Assembly: GCF_028453695.1 (NCBI RefSeq)
Contig: NC_135773.1
Span: 10,168,001 to 10,232,000 of the forward strand
Direction of reading: 5' to 3'
Source of the DNA: Augochlora pura
Lineage: Eukaryota; Arthropoda; Insecta; Hymenoptera; Halictidae
Length of the DNA stretch: 64,000 nt
The notes below the pieces were generated by a model. That model was not told the origin of the DNA, ran no database searches, and was given only the letters and a program-made list of their open reading frames with translations. Below are positions 1 to 12,300 of this stretch, piece by piece (positions within the stretch are counted from its first letter, which is position 1; each line of letters begins with the position of its first letter). The position numbers were made by a program, and so were the translations under genes.

Positions 1-439
1 GAATATAAAAGGTTGTTCGTTGCAACTAATTCGTAGTGTTTATTTAATATTACCATCTCGTAAAGATAGTATAAAGCTAACTATGGTAGTAATGGGACTG
101 TAATCATGACAGTATTAATCAAGGGGTTTTCGCTCGTCAACAACGATCTCGAGCAGAGATCCGCTAAATAGATCGAAGAGACGCGTCTGCATGCATCTTA
201 TATTTTTCTTTTACCGCCGGTCGCGTCCCGATCCGCGCATTATTCCGTTTTGTTTCTGATTTTCCTTTCGTTTTGATTTGTCTTTCAGCGATGGATCGCG
301 CGATAAGCGAGGAGACCACAGATCCACTGAAAATTGGCGGGAAATGTCGCGCTTGCGTTACACGAAAAAAGTTTCTCCCGTAAGAGCGTTCCGCTGAGCC
401 GTGGAACGAGGCGGATAAGAGAAAGAGGTAGAGACGCGC

Positions 440-745
440 GTGCGACGCGAACCAAGGGAACAAGGAAGACAGAACCGGGGAGAAAGAGAAACAACGACAG
501 AAAGAGATAGGAGAGAGAAAGAAAGAAAGAAAGAAAGAATAAGAGGAAAACCTGACGAGAAACGTAGAAACACGGGGATCGGAAGAAAGAAAGAGGCGAG
601 GAAAAGCGGAGTGCGGCGACCGATCGCGATCTCGTGCAAAAAACAAAATAATGGGTTGAACCCTCTTGCCGGTGGTTTTTATTTTCAAGCGGAAACCCGG
701 GGAGGGAGAACGAGGAAAAGACGAGGGAAGATAACGAGACGCCGA
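440..745 (+). repeat. Purine-rich low-complexity tract
   Basis: About 300 bases are strongly purine-biased on the plus strand, with GAAA and GAGA runs (for example (GAAA)n at 518-538). The tract creates open frames rich in Arg/Glu/Lys on one strand and Ser/Phe/Leu on the other, which I do not regard as genes. Confidence 0.6.
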
Positions 746-849
746 TGAGAACATGCCCGCGCAGCAAGGCGACGAGATCGTCTTGAACAATGCTGAACCT
801 CTTTCGAAGATCTCGATCCCACGGATTTTCGCAGCCCGCGGCCAACACG

Positions 850-2164
850 GAGCTAACGAGACGGGTCTCCTTCGGTACGAGGTTGTGACACGGTGTCAGT
901 GAAGTGTGAATTTTTATTTTGTCCCTTTTTTTCGCTTGGCAGCCCCACCCCACCCGTCCACCAGTACGTTCGCGTCTTGGTCGACGCGGAAGGATCAATC
1001 CGTAGCTCGATCGTCATCGTGTTCTGCCGTACGAACAGCCTCGAACGTACATCGCGTGTACCGCGGCCACCGAATCGATACGAGAGAAACAACTAAAGTT
1101 CTAGGTGGCACCGGAAAGTTTTCCGTACGGACTCCGTCGATCGGGCACGAAGCAACGGATAGAAACGTCGGACGGGACCGGCGATCGAGTACGCGACGGT
1201 TAATCAAGTGTGCGACACGCGTAATCGTATCGGATCGAACGACACGCGCGACCAAGGCCACCGAAACCATTGGTCCGGGTCTCCTTGTCCGGGAACAACG
1301 CGAGGACCGCATGAATCGGAGCAACTCGGCGTCGCTGGACGCGTCCCGAAGACTGCCTCAGACTACCTGACACGGAACAACAGAGACTGACCCGGCGAGA
1401 CGTGCCGAAATTGTTCGGCCGCGCGGACAATTTCATTGAGAGTCCGGCGAGCGGCAAACGGTCAGCGACCCCGGCGAACCAAGCTCCGTTCCGAGAGGAA
1501 TGCTTCTTCGAAACCGTGGCATCGGGACGCGCGAGCATCTTGAAGGGAACCGTCTCCACGGTGGCACAGTGGTCCACGTACTCGACGAACTTCCCTTGAA
1601 ACCGAGACAAAGCATTTGGACAAAGTCTGGCCCCGAGCGAGCGCGGCCTCTTTGTTGGGCTTACGCGAAAGCCGGCGATACGAAAAGGTAACGAGTCGAA
1701 CGTGGTGGATGTGCATCGCTTCGTGGACTGCATGTTCCACCGGTCGTAAATAAGTGAGCACCGAGGTGACACGCGATTCGTGGATAGTTACCCGGAGTCC
1801 CGAGGAAACGCTTTAGAGACTGTCGTGCGACGCCGCGGATCTGATGGATAACCGATCCTCCATCGAACGGAGGAGACCCGAGGATAGTGTCGCAGTGAGG
1901 ATCGCTCGAGCGTTCGTGGGTTCGCAGTGATTTCCTTCGGGGCTTGTTGCTCGAAAGGACTCTCGCGGTGTCATTAGTTCCCTTTTTCAGGACCGCGCGA
2001 GCACGTATCGTCGGAGAGTTACTCGTCGGTCGAACAGCAACCAGTTATGAGCAACCCAGCGGACGGAGATCGAAATCGGTCCCAGTAGTGCGGCGTGTAA
2101 CGCGAATGGTGACCGCAGTCGGTACCAAGGTGCACCATCGCCGGCATCATTTCCTTTTCGTACA
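850..2164 (+). promoter_or_regulatory. GC/CpG-rich upstream region and probable 5' leader of the exon at 2165
   Basis: This stretch is far richer in G+C and CpG than the flanking intronic-looking DNA and runs directly into the start codon at 2165. It contains many short open frames in all six phases, as GC-rich DNA does, and none resembles a known protein. The in-frame TGA at 2048-2050 shows that the frame of the exon does not extend through it. I infer a 5' untranslated leader and/or promoter-proximal CpG-rich DNA. No TATA box or convincing initiator could be fixed. Confidence 0.45.
1970..1990 (+). other. Candidate splice acceptor in the 5' leader
   Basis: A pyrimidine-rich run ending in TTTTTCAG (AG at 1989-1990) followed by G has the form of a 3' splice site. 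If used, the exon carrying the ATG would begin at 1991, giving a 174-nt untranslated stretch before the start codon, with an untranslated first exon further upstream. This is seen by consensus only; RNA evidence would decide. Confidence 0.4.
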
Positions 2165-2447
2165 ATGGACGTTTTCAAAATCGACCAGTCGCTGAGCGCG
2201 GGTCTGGGTAGCGCCCCGGCGCCAGACACCCTTACGCCAGAAGTGTCGTTCGACGCCGGTAGTGAGTTCAATCTGAGCTTCTTCGACGGGCCGGAGGAGA
2301 ACAGCACACAGGGGTTCAGCGATCCCGGGTCCGTTGGTAGCGCCAGCGCATCCCCGCCACCAGGGACACCCGGCAGCATCCCTGTTAATCCCCCGAACGC
2401 TGCCCTACCGATAGTCCAAGTGCCCTCTGGCATCGTCATTAAGCAAG
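2165..2447 (+). CDS. First coding exon of an unrecognised Ser/Pro/Gly-rich protein (partial gene)
   Basis: The ATG at 2165 (context ACAATGG, a good insect start) is the first start after an in-frame TGA at 2048-2050. It opens 94 complete codons starting MDVFKIDQSLSAGLG and ending LPIVQVPSGIVIKQ. The exon stops at a consensus donor, CAAG|GTTTGT, with the GT at 2448-2449, so splicing is in phase 1. Reading on, the frame becomes a hydrophobic, intron-like run. Composition is acidic and Ser-rich at first, then Pro/Gly/Ser-rich from about residue 55 (short PPPGTPG-like stretches), with no transmembrane segment, signal peptide or catalytic motif. Such disordered N-termini are common in transcription factors and other nuclear regulators, but no family-defining domain is present and I do not recognise the gene. 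Downstream exons must lie beyond a very long intron or outside the window. Confidence 0.65.
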
Positions 2448-2453
2448 GTTTGT
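2448..2453 (+). other. Splice donor of the first coding exon
   Basis: The sequence AAG|GTTTGT at the end of the 2165-2447 reading frame matches the insect 5' splice consensus. It is followed by a T-rich intron-like sequence. It sets phase 1 for the next exon. Confidence 0.6.
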
Positions 2454-2710
2454 TTCATTTATTTCTTTTGATTTCTTTCACCTTTTTCCCGTATCATTAT
2501 TTCACCAGGTTAACGCGAAATCTACTTCGGTTTTGGAAAACGCAACGGTCGGTTGTCATGTTGTTCTTAAGGGGGTTCAGCAAATATATGCTTCAAGTTT
2601 TGCTTAGGGATCAGAGACTCGTGTTGTATTTAATATATTGAACAATATTGGATGGGAAACAGATGTGTTTACGAGAGATGATGTCGCAAACCAATTTAAG
2701 GAAACTGAAG

Positions 2711-2963
2711 CCGAAATATTCGGCTATTTTTTATTTTATATAGAAAATAAACATAAGTTACTACTTTTGCCAAAATCTGTCATGTGGTGTACGATTTGAT
2801 AATTGTACCAACAACTGAAAAAAGTTATAAACAAATAATCGACCTTTTTAGTATACTATATGATAGATTTTAACAAAGGAAGTATCTTTTGTTCAACAAT
2901 TTTTTGTATCTTGGAACTACTGCTAATGATAGCAACAAATAAAAAATGGCCAAATATTTGGGG
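2711..2963. mobile_element. Small inverted-repeat element (MITE-like)
   Basis: The left end reads CCGAAATATTCGGCTATTTT and the right end, reverse-complemented, reads CCCCAAATATTTGGCCATTT. The two ends align over about 26 bases ending in a T-rich run. Each terminus itself contains a short palindrome. It is about 250 bp with no coding capacity and lies at the start of the presumed first intron. Confidence 0.5.
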
Positions 2964-2983
2964 ATTAATTTCCCTCAATTGAA

Positions 2984-3319
2984 AAATTGAGGGTTTCCGA
3001 GGTCATCGAAATTAACTTTTTACTTAGCGCAAATGAAATCCACGGTTTTGTTTACGAGTTATTAACGAAAAACAGTGATCAATGAGAATGAAGCTCGGCT
3101 GCCGTGAGACGGCCGAGCCAACGAGCGGACGAAGGCCAGTTCCACTTGTTAACTCGACAATCTCGCGCCAACTGATCGCGTCTCTCATTGGTCACTGTTT
3201 TTCGTTAATAACTCGTAAACAAAGCCACGGATTTCACTTGCGCTAAGGAGAAAGTTACTTCAAATGACATTGAGAATCCCTCACTTCCCGATTGCGCGTG
3301 ACTTTTGGGACACCCTGTA
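2984..3319. mobile_element. Foldback (long inverted repeat) element, copy 1
   Basis: The left arm (about 2984-3090) is the reverse complement of the right arm (about 3180-3290) over roughly 90 bases; both contain CGTTAATAACTCG/CGAGTTATTAACG and a CACGGTTTTGTTTACGAG-like core. The right terminus ends GGGACACCCTGTA, the type of end seen on mariner-related elements. The matching left terminus is missing or degraded. The GC-rich centre differs from that of the relative at 37523-37738. Confidence 0.65.
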
Positions 3320-6300
3320 GGTACGATCCGCATCCATCATACGCGCATCGCGATACAAGCAGCCTCGTGTGAAACGGGTCTAACGGTTACAACAGTTGTA
3401 CACCGTGCTTCTGTTTCGCACGTGTTACTGCTTAGAGCAGCCGAAGTAGGTGGGATATCTGTTATTATAACTCGGCGCGTTACTGTTTCCACTTTCGAAA
3501 AACCTGAAGTTGAACACTCTCGTCGATATTTTCAAGTTTTAGCTACAGCGAAAATCCATTCTTTCACTATCTTATGATTCGTAATAGGAGAATGTCTTGT
3601 TAACACCGCCTGATATGGAGCTGCTTCTAAGACAGGATTATTGAATTTAACAGTAATTATACAGATATTTCAATTAATCGACAACTCGGGAGAAGTAAGT
3701 TTTTATTCGAAAGTGAAAATATTCAAGCGCCTCTGGAAGTGAAAGTGGTACTTTCAGATTAGGTATATTTCGTATATACCGAAATGAAAAATCAACGTTT
3801 CTTGCAGTCTGTTTTATTTTGTATCTTTCGTACATCGTGCTGTTCTCTTTGTTACAAGCGAATCAATCACTGCAAGTGAGAGTAGCCATCGTACTTTTTA
3901 ATTCAGTCACGATGTACAATCTATGATTGTAAAATTCGCATTCAACGATTAATCTCAACATTGAGATAAATAAGGATTTTGAAAATTAGCTGTAAAGAAA
4001 TAACAATACCATTAGTAATGAAAAACGTTATCTTTATTATAAGACAAGGTACAAATGAACTTATCCAGGATCGAAACAGAATGAAACGGCTACTGTTTTT
4101 GTATTTATTTATTTTTTCTTGAAAGGATACTTCCCACTGGATAATTTTATTTATAAAGGTCCTGTGATAAAGACCTGTTTTCATTGCGTAACTCATATTC
4201 AAAGAAAAATGGACTTGATTGACTTTTGAACCGTCCACATACAGACGCAGAATATTTCGTCGATTCTTTGTACACCAGGAAAGACTGACACAGGTAAATG
4301 AAAGCATCAGGAACAGTTCAGGGATCTAACCGCTTCAAATTGCCAGGATCCTACGTTGGCTTCGAGCCTTGTCCACGATATTCCATTTTTTTTAGCCCGG
4401 TCTAACGATCGCCATTGTGTTCTCTGTTTACTTTTACGTGTCGTTTTATTGTGAGACGGGTTTTGAGTGCGCGCAAGAAATGCTACTTCGAGTGGCGCAA
4501 CGTTTCCGTGTTATTGTTACGTGTTGCCGAGTTTAGTAACATGTTCGGATTTAAAACGTGAACGCGGCCGTTATGAAAGCGAACGGGGTAAAAAGCGTGG
4601 CTGGTATTTCATTACGGAACCAGGAAAGGTGTAATTGATTGATTCAATTTTACGGTTGACGGCCACCGGTGCAGAAAGAGGGGTGGTATTTGGTATTATT
4701 GGAAACAGATTTAGATATTATTGCTGGACGTTGGCTGAATGCGTGGGCGTGCGGAGGCACCGATCTCCGCGTTACACATACGTGCATACGTGCGCGGAAT
4801 ACCGGCGTCGGCGACGCTGTTCATAGGATCGTTCGCTTTCGGAAAGCTGCTCGAGGTAGAATTCGATCTGTCAAAGTTGCAAATACTTGCTCTGTGACAT
4901 ATCATCGCGGTAAGGGATACTAGAAAGTTGTTCCCAAGTCAGGAACTCAATGCGTGGAAAACTATAGCAAAGAAACACCGCTGCAAAAAGGTGTGTTCGT
5001 TTCAAATCCCCTTATTCTGCAACTTGCATAGACGTCAGCCAGTTTCGTGTTCCATAATACAAAGGATTAACATTAGATTGTCTCATCAATTCGTGGCGCT
5101 TATTCTTTTCCTGTTTACATTATACGAGAGACCTTTTATGGAAAAATATCTATTTCTTAAGCTTTTATTTAAGTACTTTTATACAATACGTGTTCCCGTG
5201 AAACAAAGTCAGGAGACATTATTTGCGAATAAAATATTAATTTAATTTGTGTTATTTTTTTATTTATTATTTAAAATAAAATTTGCCCAACTCTCTTTCT
5301 AATCTCAGCGACCTTAAAACAAAAAATGTGTAAGTAGTCTTTGATTGGCTCGGTAGGTTTAACGTTAAATGAATTCCGAATTTCCACTCTACCGAAATCG
5401 TAGACAAAGACAAGAAAAGTCTCGAAGGAGTATTTCCATTTATTCTGTGTAGATTTAAATTTAGGCAATCGATCAAGTGCGCAGACATTCGTTCTCAACC
5501 AGGATCGTATTTGGATCACGAAAAGGAAACCCATGATTCGATTACTCTGAAACCCGGAAGCTCGACGTTCTTCTCAATTTCCCGAATGGAGATTCAGAGT
5601 GGCATGTTCCGCCGGCCGGCGAAGCTTCCGCGCGAAACTTTCGATTGTGCTAATGATATTGTTTTTCCACTTCGCGATAGTAATTCGCAGCCGTGCGCCG
5701 ACTCCTCGTCTGCCACCGTCGTTCAATCGTCTTTCGCCGTTCGCCGAGACGAGCAACTTTCGTTGCGGCTCTCCGGTAAAGGTTACGCTACAAATTGGAA
5801 AGGTCGTCGAGCGTTTTGCAATATTCGCAATTCGTTTCGGGGACCCACACAATGCTATCCGCGCCACGGCTCGCAATATAAATCTATAGACGGCGGCTAC
5901 CATCGGCCTACCGATTTCTCTTTCAATTGAGTTTTCTTTTGCCGGTGCTCCATTGTCTGGAGCAAATATCGGCTCGAGACGCGGTATCTGCGATGCGAGT
6001 CCAGCTCCGTTGTCTACCTCCTCTCCCCTCGTTCCGTCGCGTCGTCGCCACTCTATTCGCAAAGGGAGCGAACCGGCTGACATTTCACTCGAATCTAGAG
6101 TCCACGAGCGGGAACCGTTTCATCTTCGGAGCATAATGGAGATCCGTTATCGTTTTAGTGAAACCTACGGCTGGAACGCTGATTAGCGAAAGGGTAGAAA
6201 ATTAGGTCGTTGTTTAATGTTAGATTGGTGGAGCCTAAGCGGGCCGACCACCACTGGTACTATGCTATTGTGATACTCTATATTGGGTTCAGCCATAAAC

Positions 6301-6346
6301 ATCGTAGATGCCAACAATACCACGAATTGAGAATGAAGTCATATAC
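3320..6346. other. Gene-free stretch, presumed intron
   Basis: No conserved coding exon was recognised. The 3.3-4.6 kb part is AT-rich. The 5.5-6.2 kb part is more GC-rich and has overlapping open frames on both strands (for example minus 5574-6083) with no recognisable domain. No RNA gene was seen. Confidence 0.5.
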
Positions 6347-6349
6347 AGT

Positions 6350-6370
6350 GGAACCTCGATTATCCTGTTT
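6350..6370 (+). repeat. Pogo-like terminal repeat remnant
   Basis: The sequence TACAGTGGAACCTCGATTAT resembles the CAGT(G/A)GAACCTCG(A/C)TTATCC ends typical of pogo-type elements in insects. A convincing matching right end was not found within a few hundred bases, so this looks like a solo or decayed terminus. Confidence 0.4.
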
Positions 6371-7095
6371 TCCAATATCGGAATTTTCTGTTGTTGAAAT
6401 AATTTTGTAATCAGTTCGGTCTAATCATATGCAAAATGATTTATTGTTCTCACTCTACTTAGCACGGGTAATTGAGATGTTCAGTTTTATGTTTTCTGCA
6501 AATCTATAGGCTGAAAAATTTAGGTTTAAGATTCACTGATTTTTAATCGAATCGAAAAGCCAATTCCCCTTTCAACAATCCAATATCTACCTGCAATATC
6601 TAGAAATCGAAAATGATTCTACAATACTAATTTAGAAGTTGCAAGCGTCGTCAAAGGAATTTTTCTTCTTGGAAGGTCCATGAAGTCTCATTCTCCTAAA
6701 CATCGTCAATGTCAACGAATACAAAACACTGATTTTATAATACCGTCTGAACCCACCGACAACTGGACAATTCGCGAAACGTTTCCGTTGCTCATTTCTG
6801 ATTCAAGCAAGATGACGGTCGTCGGGTAACCAGACGGCAGCCATCCTAACGCGCAAACAAGCATCACTTTTCTGTCGCCTGTCATCGAAAATGGTCTTAG
6901 CCAGGTGGAGGTCGTCCTATAAATTATGTATTCGTCTAAGAGGCCCGCGACGTCGATCAGATCCCGGTTCCCGAAAATCCAACTTTGAATTTCAATCTTC
7001 GATGCGGTCAAGGTCTGGCTCGCGTGACTCTCCGTCGGGCCAGGACCACGGACCCCCTTGGGAGGAGCCGGGGGTTGCGTTGCCACATGGGGAGT

Positions 7096-7403
7096 AAAGG
7101 TGGGCGAGTACTCGATTTTCGAGTCAAGTAACCGAAAGTTGGCCGAATACTATTTTATTCGACTAATCTTTCTTCGAGCAACAGTTCGAATAATATTGTA
7201 TTCGATTGATCTTACATATAAAATTTTATCTGAATTCCGAATAAATTCCTCGGATAAAATTTCATTCGAGAAACATGTCGAATAAGTTGTATCAATCAAA
7301 TTATGTTCGAATATTCGAATATTTTGAATAAATTCTGCGAATAAAATAAGATTTTTCGAATAACGTGTGCCGAACTCTGAATCCGAGTACTAGCACGCCT
7401 CTA
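7096..7403. mobile_element. MITE with GGTGGGCGAGTACTCG-type ends (hAT-like)
   Basis: The left end AGGTGGGCGAGTACTCGATT pairs with the right end, which reads AGGCGTGCTAGTACTCGGAT on the other strand. The ~310-bp interior is filled with degenerate TTCGAATA-type words in both orientations, making the whole element highly self-complementary. The GGTGGGC(G/A)AGTACTCG terminus is reminiscent of hAT-type MITEs, but I could not find a clean 8-bp target duplication. Confidence 0.5.
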
Positions 7404-8802
7404 AGTCGGCGAACCCGATTCCGCTGGCTAGGATCGTAGGATCACCGCTCTAGAGCCCGGTTCGCCGAAGTTTCGCTCGTGTCACGCGGCGTCGATAACT
7501 TCAACGCGGCGAATTTTCCTTGGAAGCCGCAGAAGGAACTAGGCGAGACTTCGCTGGGGAATTCACGGGACAGCGGGCCGCCCGTGGACTGCAGTTCATT
7601 TCCGTGGCCCTCCATCCGCGTAATTCGTTCGCCGAATCTTCCCTCTCGGACAAACTTTCGCCCGGAAAACTTCAACCCCGCTCGGAACAATGAACTTCTC
7701 GCCTCCTTTGCGAAACTCGAAAATTCACTTAATCGCCCGGCGACTTCCCCAGCTATGGATTTTTTCGTTTTCCGAGGCGGACGCGATAAATCGCTGGAAA
7801 CACAGTGGCTCTAGAACGCCTCCATCAAATTTTCGACGAAGTTGCATAATAGAGCAGGTTTTGATTCGTTAATGATTTGTTTTGCAAACAAATAGTTTCA
7901 CTTGTAAACACGGAATAAGTAATAATAACAATATTAACTGTAATAAATGTAAAATTATAGGTAGGTTCAATGTTAAATGAATTACTCTAGTATTATAAAT
8001 CCCAAAAAGTTCAGGTCATTCGGAGCAATTTTAGAAAATTTATTCTATTTGAAATGGTGTGTGATTAATTACGGAAGCCATTGAAGTTTCATGTGTCACT
8101 TCAAATGCGTCCCGAACCACAGAAAGTTGAAAAAGCTGCTAATAATTACTTCATCAATACAAAAAGAAAAAGCAACTAGTTATTTCAACTAGAAAAAGCA
8201 ATTCTAGTTACTTAAATAAGAAGCTCACGAGGGAGTCGATAAGAGCATTCACAATCGTTATACGGTATTTTCGTTTTGTTCGTCCTTGTGACCGATAATT
8301 TCCAGCGGTAAATTTCGAATTTCTCTAGGAATAGACTCGCGAAACGTTATTATTGGAGCCAAGTTTATCAAAATTGTTGCGGCGCAATGGAAGTAGCAAC
8401 GACGGGATTATTAATGGTCGTCCTTTTGTCGAATCTTTTCACGACGTTTTGCTGTTCCGCTAATGAAAGGATTGGCCTTAATTGGCCGAATCAGACCGTG
8501 TAATCGGAATCCGGCGAGGAAAGACGATTATGAATTAGAAAAAGTCTTGCGCGACCTGTTTTCGAACCGTGGTCGATGTCTCGGTCGAACGAAAATTGGA
8601 TCGAACGGGATGACGCTTTCGGCAGCCTCTAATGAGAAATTCATACGAATAATAATGAATCGACATATAGAGCTTGGACGATTTTTAGCATTGAGTATAA
8701 TACAGTAATGTAAATAATTATTTTAAGTTTTCGTTTATCCTGACTCTGTAATTATACACGCCATTGTACTGGCAATTCAAGGATGATTTATTCCAAGTCT
8801 GC
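7404..8802. other. Gene-free stretch
   Basis: The 7.4-7.8 kb part is GC-rich with short overlapping frames on both strands. The remainder is AT-rich. There is no recognisable exon, RNA gene or repeat end. Confidence 0.45.
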
Positions 8803-8902
8803 NNNNNNNNNNNNNNNNNNNNNNNNNNNNNNNNNNNNNNNNNNNNNNNNNNNNNNNNNNNNNNNNNNNNNNNNNNNNNNNNNNNNNNNNNNNNNNNNNN
8901 NN
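8803..8902. other. Scaffold gap (100 N)
   Basis: Exactly 100 undetermined bases, the usual placeholder for a gap of unknown size. The gap removes the left end of the mariner derivative that follows. Confidence 0.98.
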
Positions 8903-9298
8903 TATTTATCCTGTATGAATACTATATACTATTTAGCCCGTAAAACTGTCCTAAATGTTTAAAATAGCGAAAGTCGCTTGGCGAAAAATCTACAATATAT
9001 TTTATAAAATTTTATATTTTACTTCATTTAATTTCGCAATTGTTTTGTACGACGTATGCGTAGTTTTTATGGGCTAAACAGTATGTAAATGGAGACAGTC
9101 TGAAAAATTCCATACTATAGTTTATTGATCCGAAAAATCAGAATTTCTTGAAGACAGACATCTATGAATTAAACTCGCGTTGGGAAAAGTGTACTGAAAC
9201 AAATGGGGCACATTTTGATTAAATCAATAGCTTTTGAAAAAAATATGCAGTTTTATATACTTGCTTAAAAATCCGACATTTCATATGCACCAACCTAA
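8903..9298 (+). mobile_element. Mariner-derived short element, left end lost in the gap
   Basis: The right end is TTTCATATGCACCAACCTAA followed by TA (9299-9300). The same element occurs in reverse at 51445-51867, where both ends are present. It retains the last codons of a mariner transposase: 9121-9222 reads FIDPKNQNF, then ELNSRWEKC, then NGAHFD and a stop, matching the RWEKC...NG.(Y/H)F(D/E) end typical of mariner transposases. The catalytic region is gone. About 28 bp of the left end, by comparison with the other copy, would lie inside the gap. Confidence 0.75.
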
Positions 9299-9300
9299 TA

Positions 9301-12300
9301 TATTGTAGGAATAAGGATAATGCTTTATACACATTTTACGTGTTAAATCTTGACCAACAATACTTTGTATGTATTATGTTATTTGTAGTCACATTTCCTG
9401 AAGAGAATATATAATTCATATTTTATACGAATTTTTTTTCTTTTTCAAATTTCATTTTGCATAGAATTTATTTTGTTTTCCATAAATTGAAACGTTGTAC
9501 AGATTCTAGTTACTTTAGTTTCTTTTATTTACTCGTGTTAGAGCATGTTTAGTTTACTATATTTCTGCAGTTCCATAAATGTGTATTAAACAAACTGAGA
9601 AATTTTTAAACAAATATCAATATTTTTCTCATCGTGTTTATTGGATCTTTTCGCAAAACTCCAAAATCTGGTTTCAACTTCTTTTTTTTTAAATACTGGA
9701 ATTCGGGAATCGGTTTTTCTAAAAGTCCGTTTGTGTAACTCTAAAATATTTTAACTTTTAGTATTACTGATATCTTCTTCTTACTTGAAGTTTAGCTAAG
9801 AACTTCGATAATTTATAAACACGTGTCTTATACATTAATAAGATTGGAATTAATATATTCGTTATTCGTAGAACAGAAAAATGAAACTTTAAAGCGGCTT
9901 TTTAATTCTTCAACGTAACTGGTTTTTGATACGTAAGGATTAACGAATAGGAAGTTTAATTTACCTTTGCATAAGCAGTTTAAGGTAACTCAACTAGAAC
10001 TGGAGCTAAATGAGAAGAAACCGGTAATGAGCCTTTATTTTTAGACTGAAAATAAAATAATCTCCCAAAAAGTCTTCAAACCAGGCGTTCAATTTTAATG
10101 TATATAGGTTATACAGATAACGTATCGTTTTGATTGTAATTCAAACAATAACAGAACTTTTCTTCGGATTTAATTTTTCTTTCGTTTTAATCATGTCAAC
10201 CACTTGAAGTCAATATGTTTTAGAATATCACGAATCATTTTAAAATGAAATGATGATTAATGACTACTAATGACTACTACATAATAACATATAATAATTT
10301 ATTTAAAAAAAATATTATTTAGAAGAAAATTGACGAGTTATTTTTACGCGGTACTCAATCATTGAAAAAATAAAGTGCTGAGCATTTTTACTAAAGAGAA
10401 AAGAAATTCCTCTTAAAATCATCTGATAATGTAGTCTAATAATTTCTTTTGGGTTGTCATATAAAAGAAATCTATTTAGTTTCTTTTAGATACAGCTAAC
10501 ACGTTAATTGTTTTTGTAAAATATTCACTATAGTATGTACATCTTGTTTATCTTTCATTACTAAATTGTGGATTTTATGCAGTTATGACAAATATTAGTA
10601 AAAGGAATACAAAACACTAAAATCAGGGAATCAATTTAATAACGCTGTTACATTATTTTCAACTTTTTAAAGATGCTAAGAATGAAAATAAATATCCATT
10701 TCACTCCTTTTTAATACAATCGAGATAGAGAATCTTTATCACGCCTCTGTAAACATTAATAATCGAAAGCTCAGTCAGTTGAAACATTAATAAGCTTCCG
10801 GTGGGTGAAATTTCCAGTTCGATGTCCACGTTCCTGATGAATTTTTGCGGGAAGAATGGGTCGGTCGCTCGGTGATTACGCGTGTTCAGGCTTTACATAA
10901 AACTCGTAGCGGAGGTTCGAAGATCGTAACAGGAAACGAAAGGATCAAAAAACCCGGTGTGTAATGTGTTACATTACGAACCGCGCCCGTTCGAGGAACC
11001 AGTTCTGATATTTTTACGCCATTACGTAATCCTTTCACCGATACGTTCCGGACAATTCAGTTTGAGCAGTTCGATAGCCGGCGCGAGGCTCGGCGTTAGA
11101 GGAACCGACACGATGCGACGCGACGCGAACCAATGCGATGCGACGACAGCCTGAGAGGCACGTATCCGCGACGATTTGACGAGAGGAGAGGCGTCGCTCG
11201 AACGTGGAACCGGCGATGACCGTTCGCAGTCATTGGCGTCCAGCTTGTGTCACGTAAATCGTCTTCCTGGAACGAAGGCCACGAGAAAGTTCGTGCCGCT
11301 GGTTCAGTGCCACGGTCACGTTACGTGCGTGGCATCGACACTGACGAAAGTAAACTAAATCCGAAGGATTACACAACCCCGTTTTAAAAGTCACTTAATA
11401 TACCTCGCTGACCGCCTTCCTTTTCGCTTTGTCCCCCCTCGTCCATGCTTTCGCGGCGTCACGCTCGCACAAGGATTCCAGGATTTTACGTTGCCGGGTT
11501 TGCTTGCTTGAACTTTCCACCAAATATGATTTCTAATTTCGGTATTTCTCGACTATAAATAGTTGCAGTGCCGGTGAAGGCATTTTCGACTAGGACGCGA
11601 GCGAGCCGGTAAGCCGAGGATTATAGGGGAGAGGATTTAGAACGGTGAATTAGCGAGGTGGTAATTTAACATTCGTATAATGGAAGAGATATTACTCCAT
11701 AACTTCGCGATTCAAGCCACTTCATATTTTCCGAAAAATCATTTTATCGCCATTTCTTTTATAATCGTTATCATTAAGTGTTACCTTTCCTTTATACTAT
11801 ATTTCTTTTTTTCTCGCTATCGTTTATAAATCTTAAATTTCAGATGATTTTCAACGAGCGGTTTATCGAATGATCTAAACAGAAATCAATTCTGCGGACA
11901 CATTTGATCACTGTTCTTTCATTTAAAAGTTAGATTAGATTAGGTTAACTTAAGGATTTACATGTTAGAGGAACGCAAATTCCCTTTCGTTTATATTTCG
12001 CATGGAAAAAGCGAGACAAGCGATTCATGCAGCAGCTTACACGCGCATGCACGTTGATGAACTTCATGGCCTTTTCTGGAAGACAAATACCGTGCATTCT
12101 CGTATCAACAATGCTAAAGAAATTTAAATTGCACTCTTGTCGGGCTATTGTTACAAGTCGCGCAAATAATTTCGTGTCCGTACAATTTGAAATTTAACCG
12201 TGGATCGCCCAGACTTCCGCGGGGCTGCTAATTCTTCACGAATGTTAATCACTTTCGAAGAATAGGAAGCTTTCGCATAAACGCGCGGTTATTTAAGGGA

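Noticed and set aside
285..998. 237-codon minus-strand frame
   Set aside because: It crosses the purine-rich tract at 440-745, has overlapping open frames on both strands, and shows no domain; composition explains its length.
3942..4307. 121-codon minus-strand frame, considered as a retroelement remnant
   Set aside because: No reverse transcriptase or transposase motif; AT-rich composition gives the Ile/Phe/Lys/Asn bias.
6712..7086. 124-codon minus-strand frame with protein-like composition
   Set aside because: It begins with GTG, has no homologue I recognise, and an alternative frame is also open; within chance expectation.
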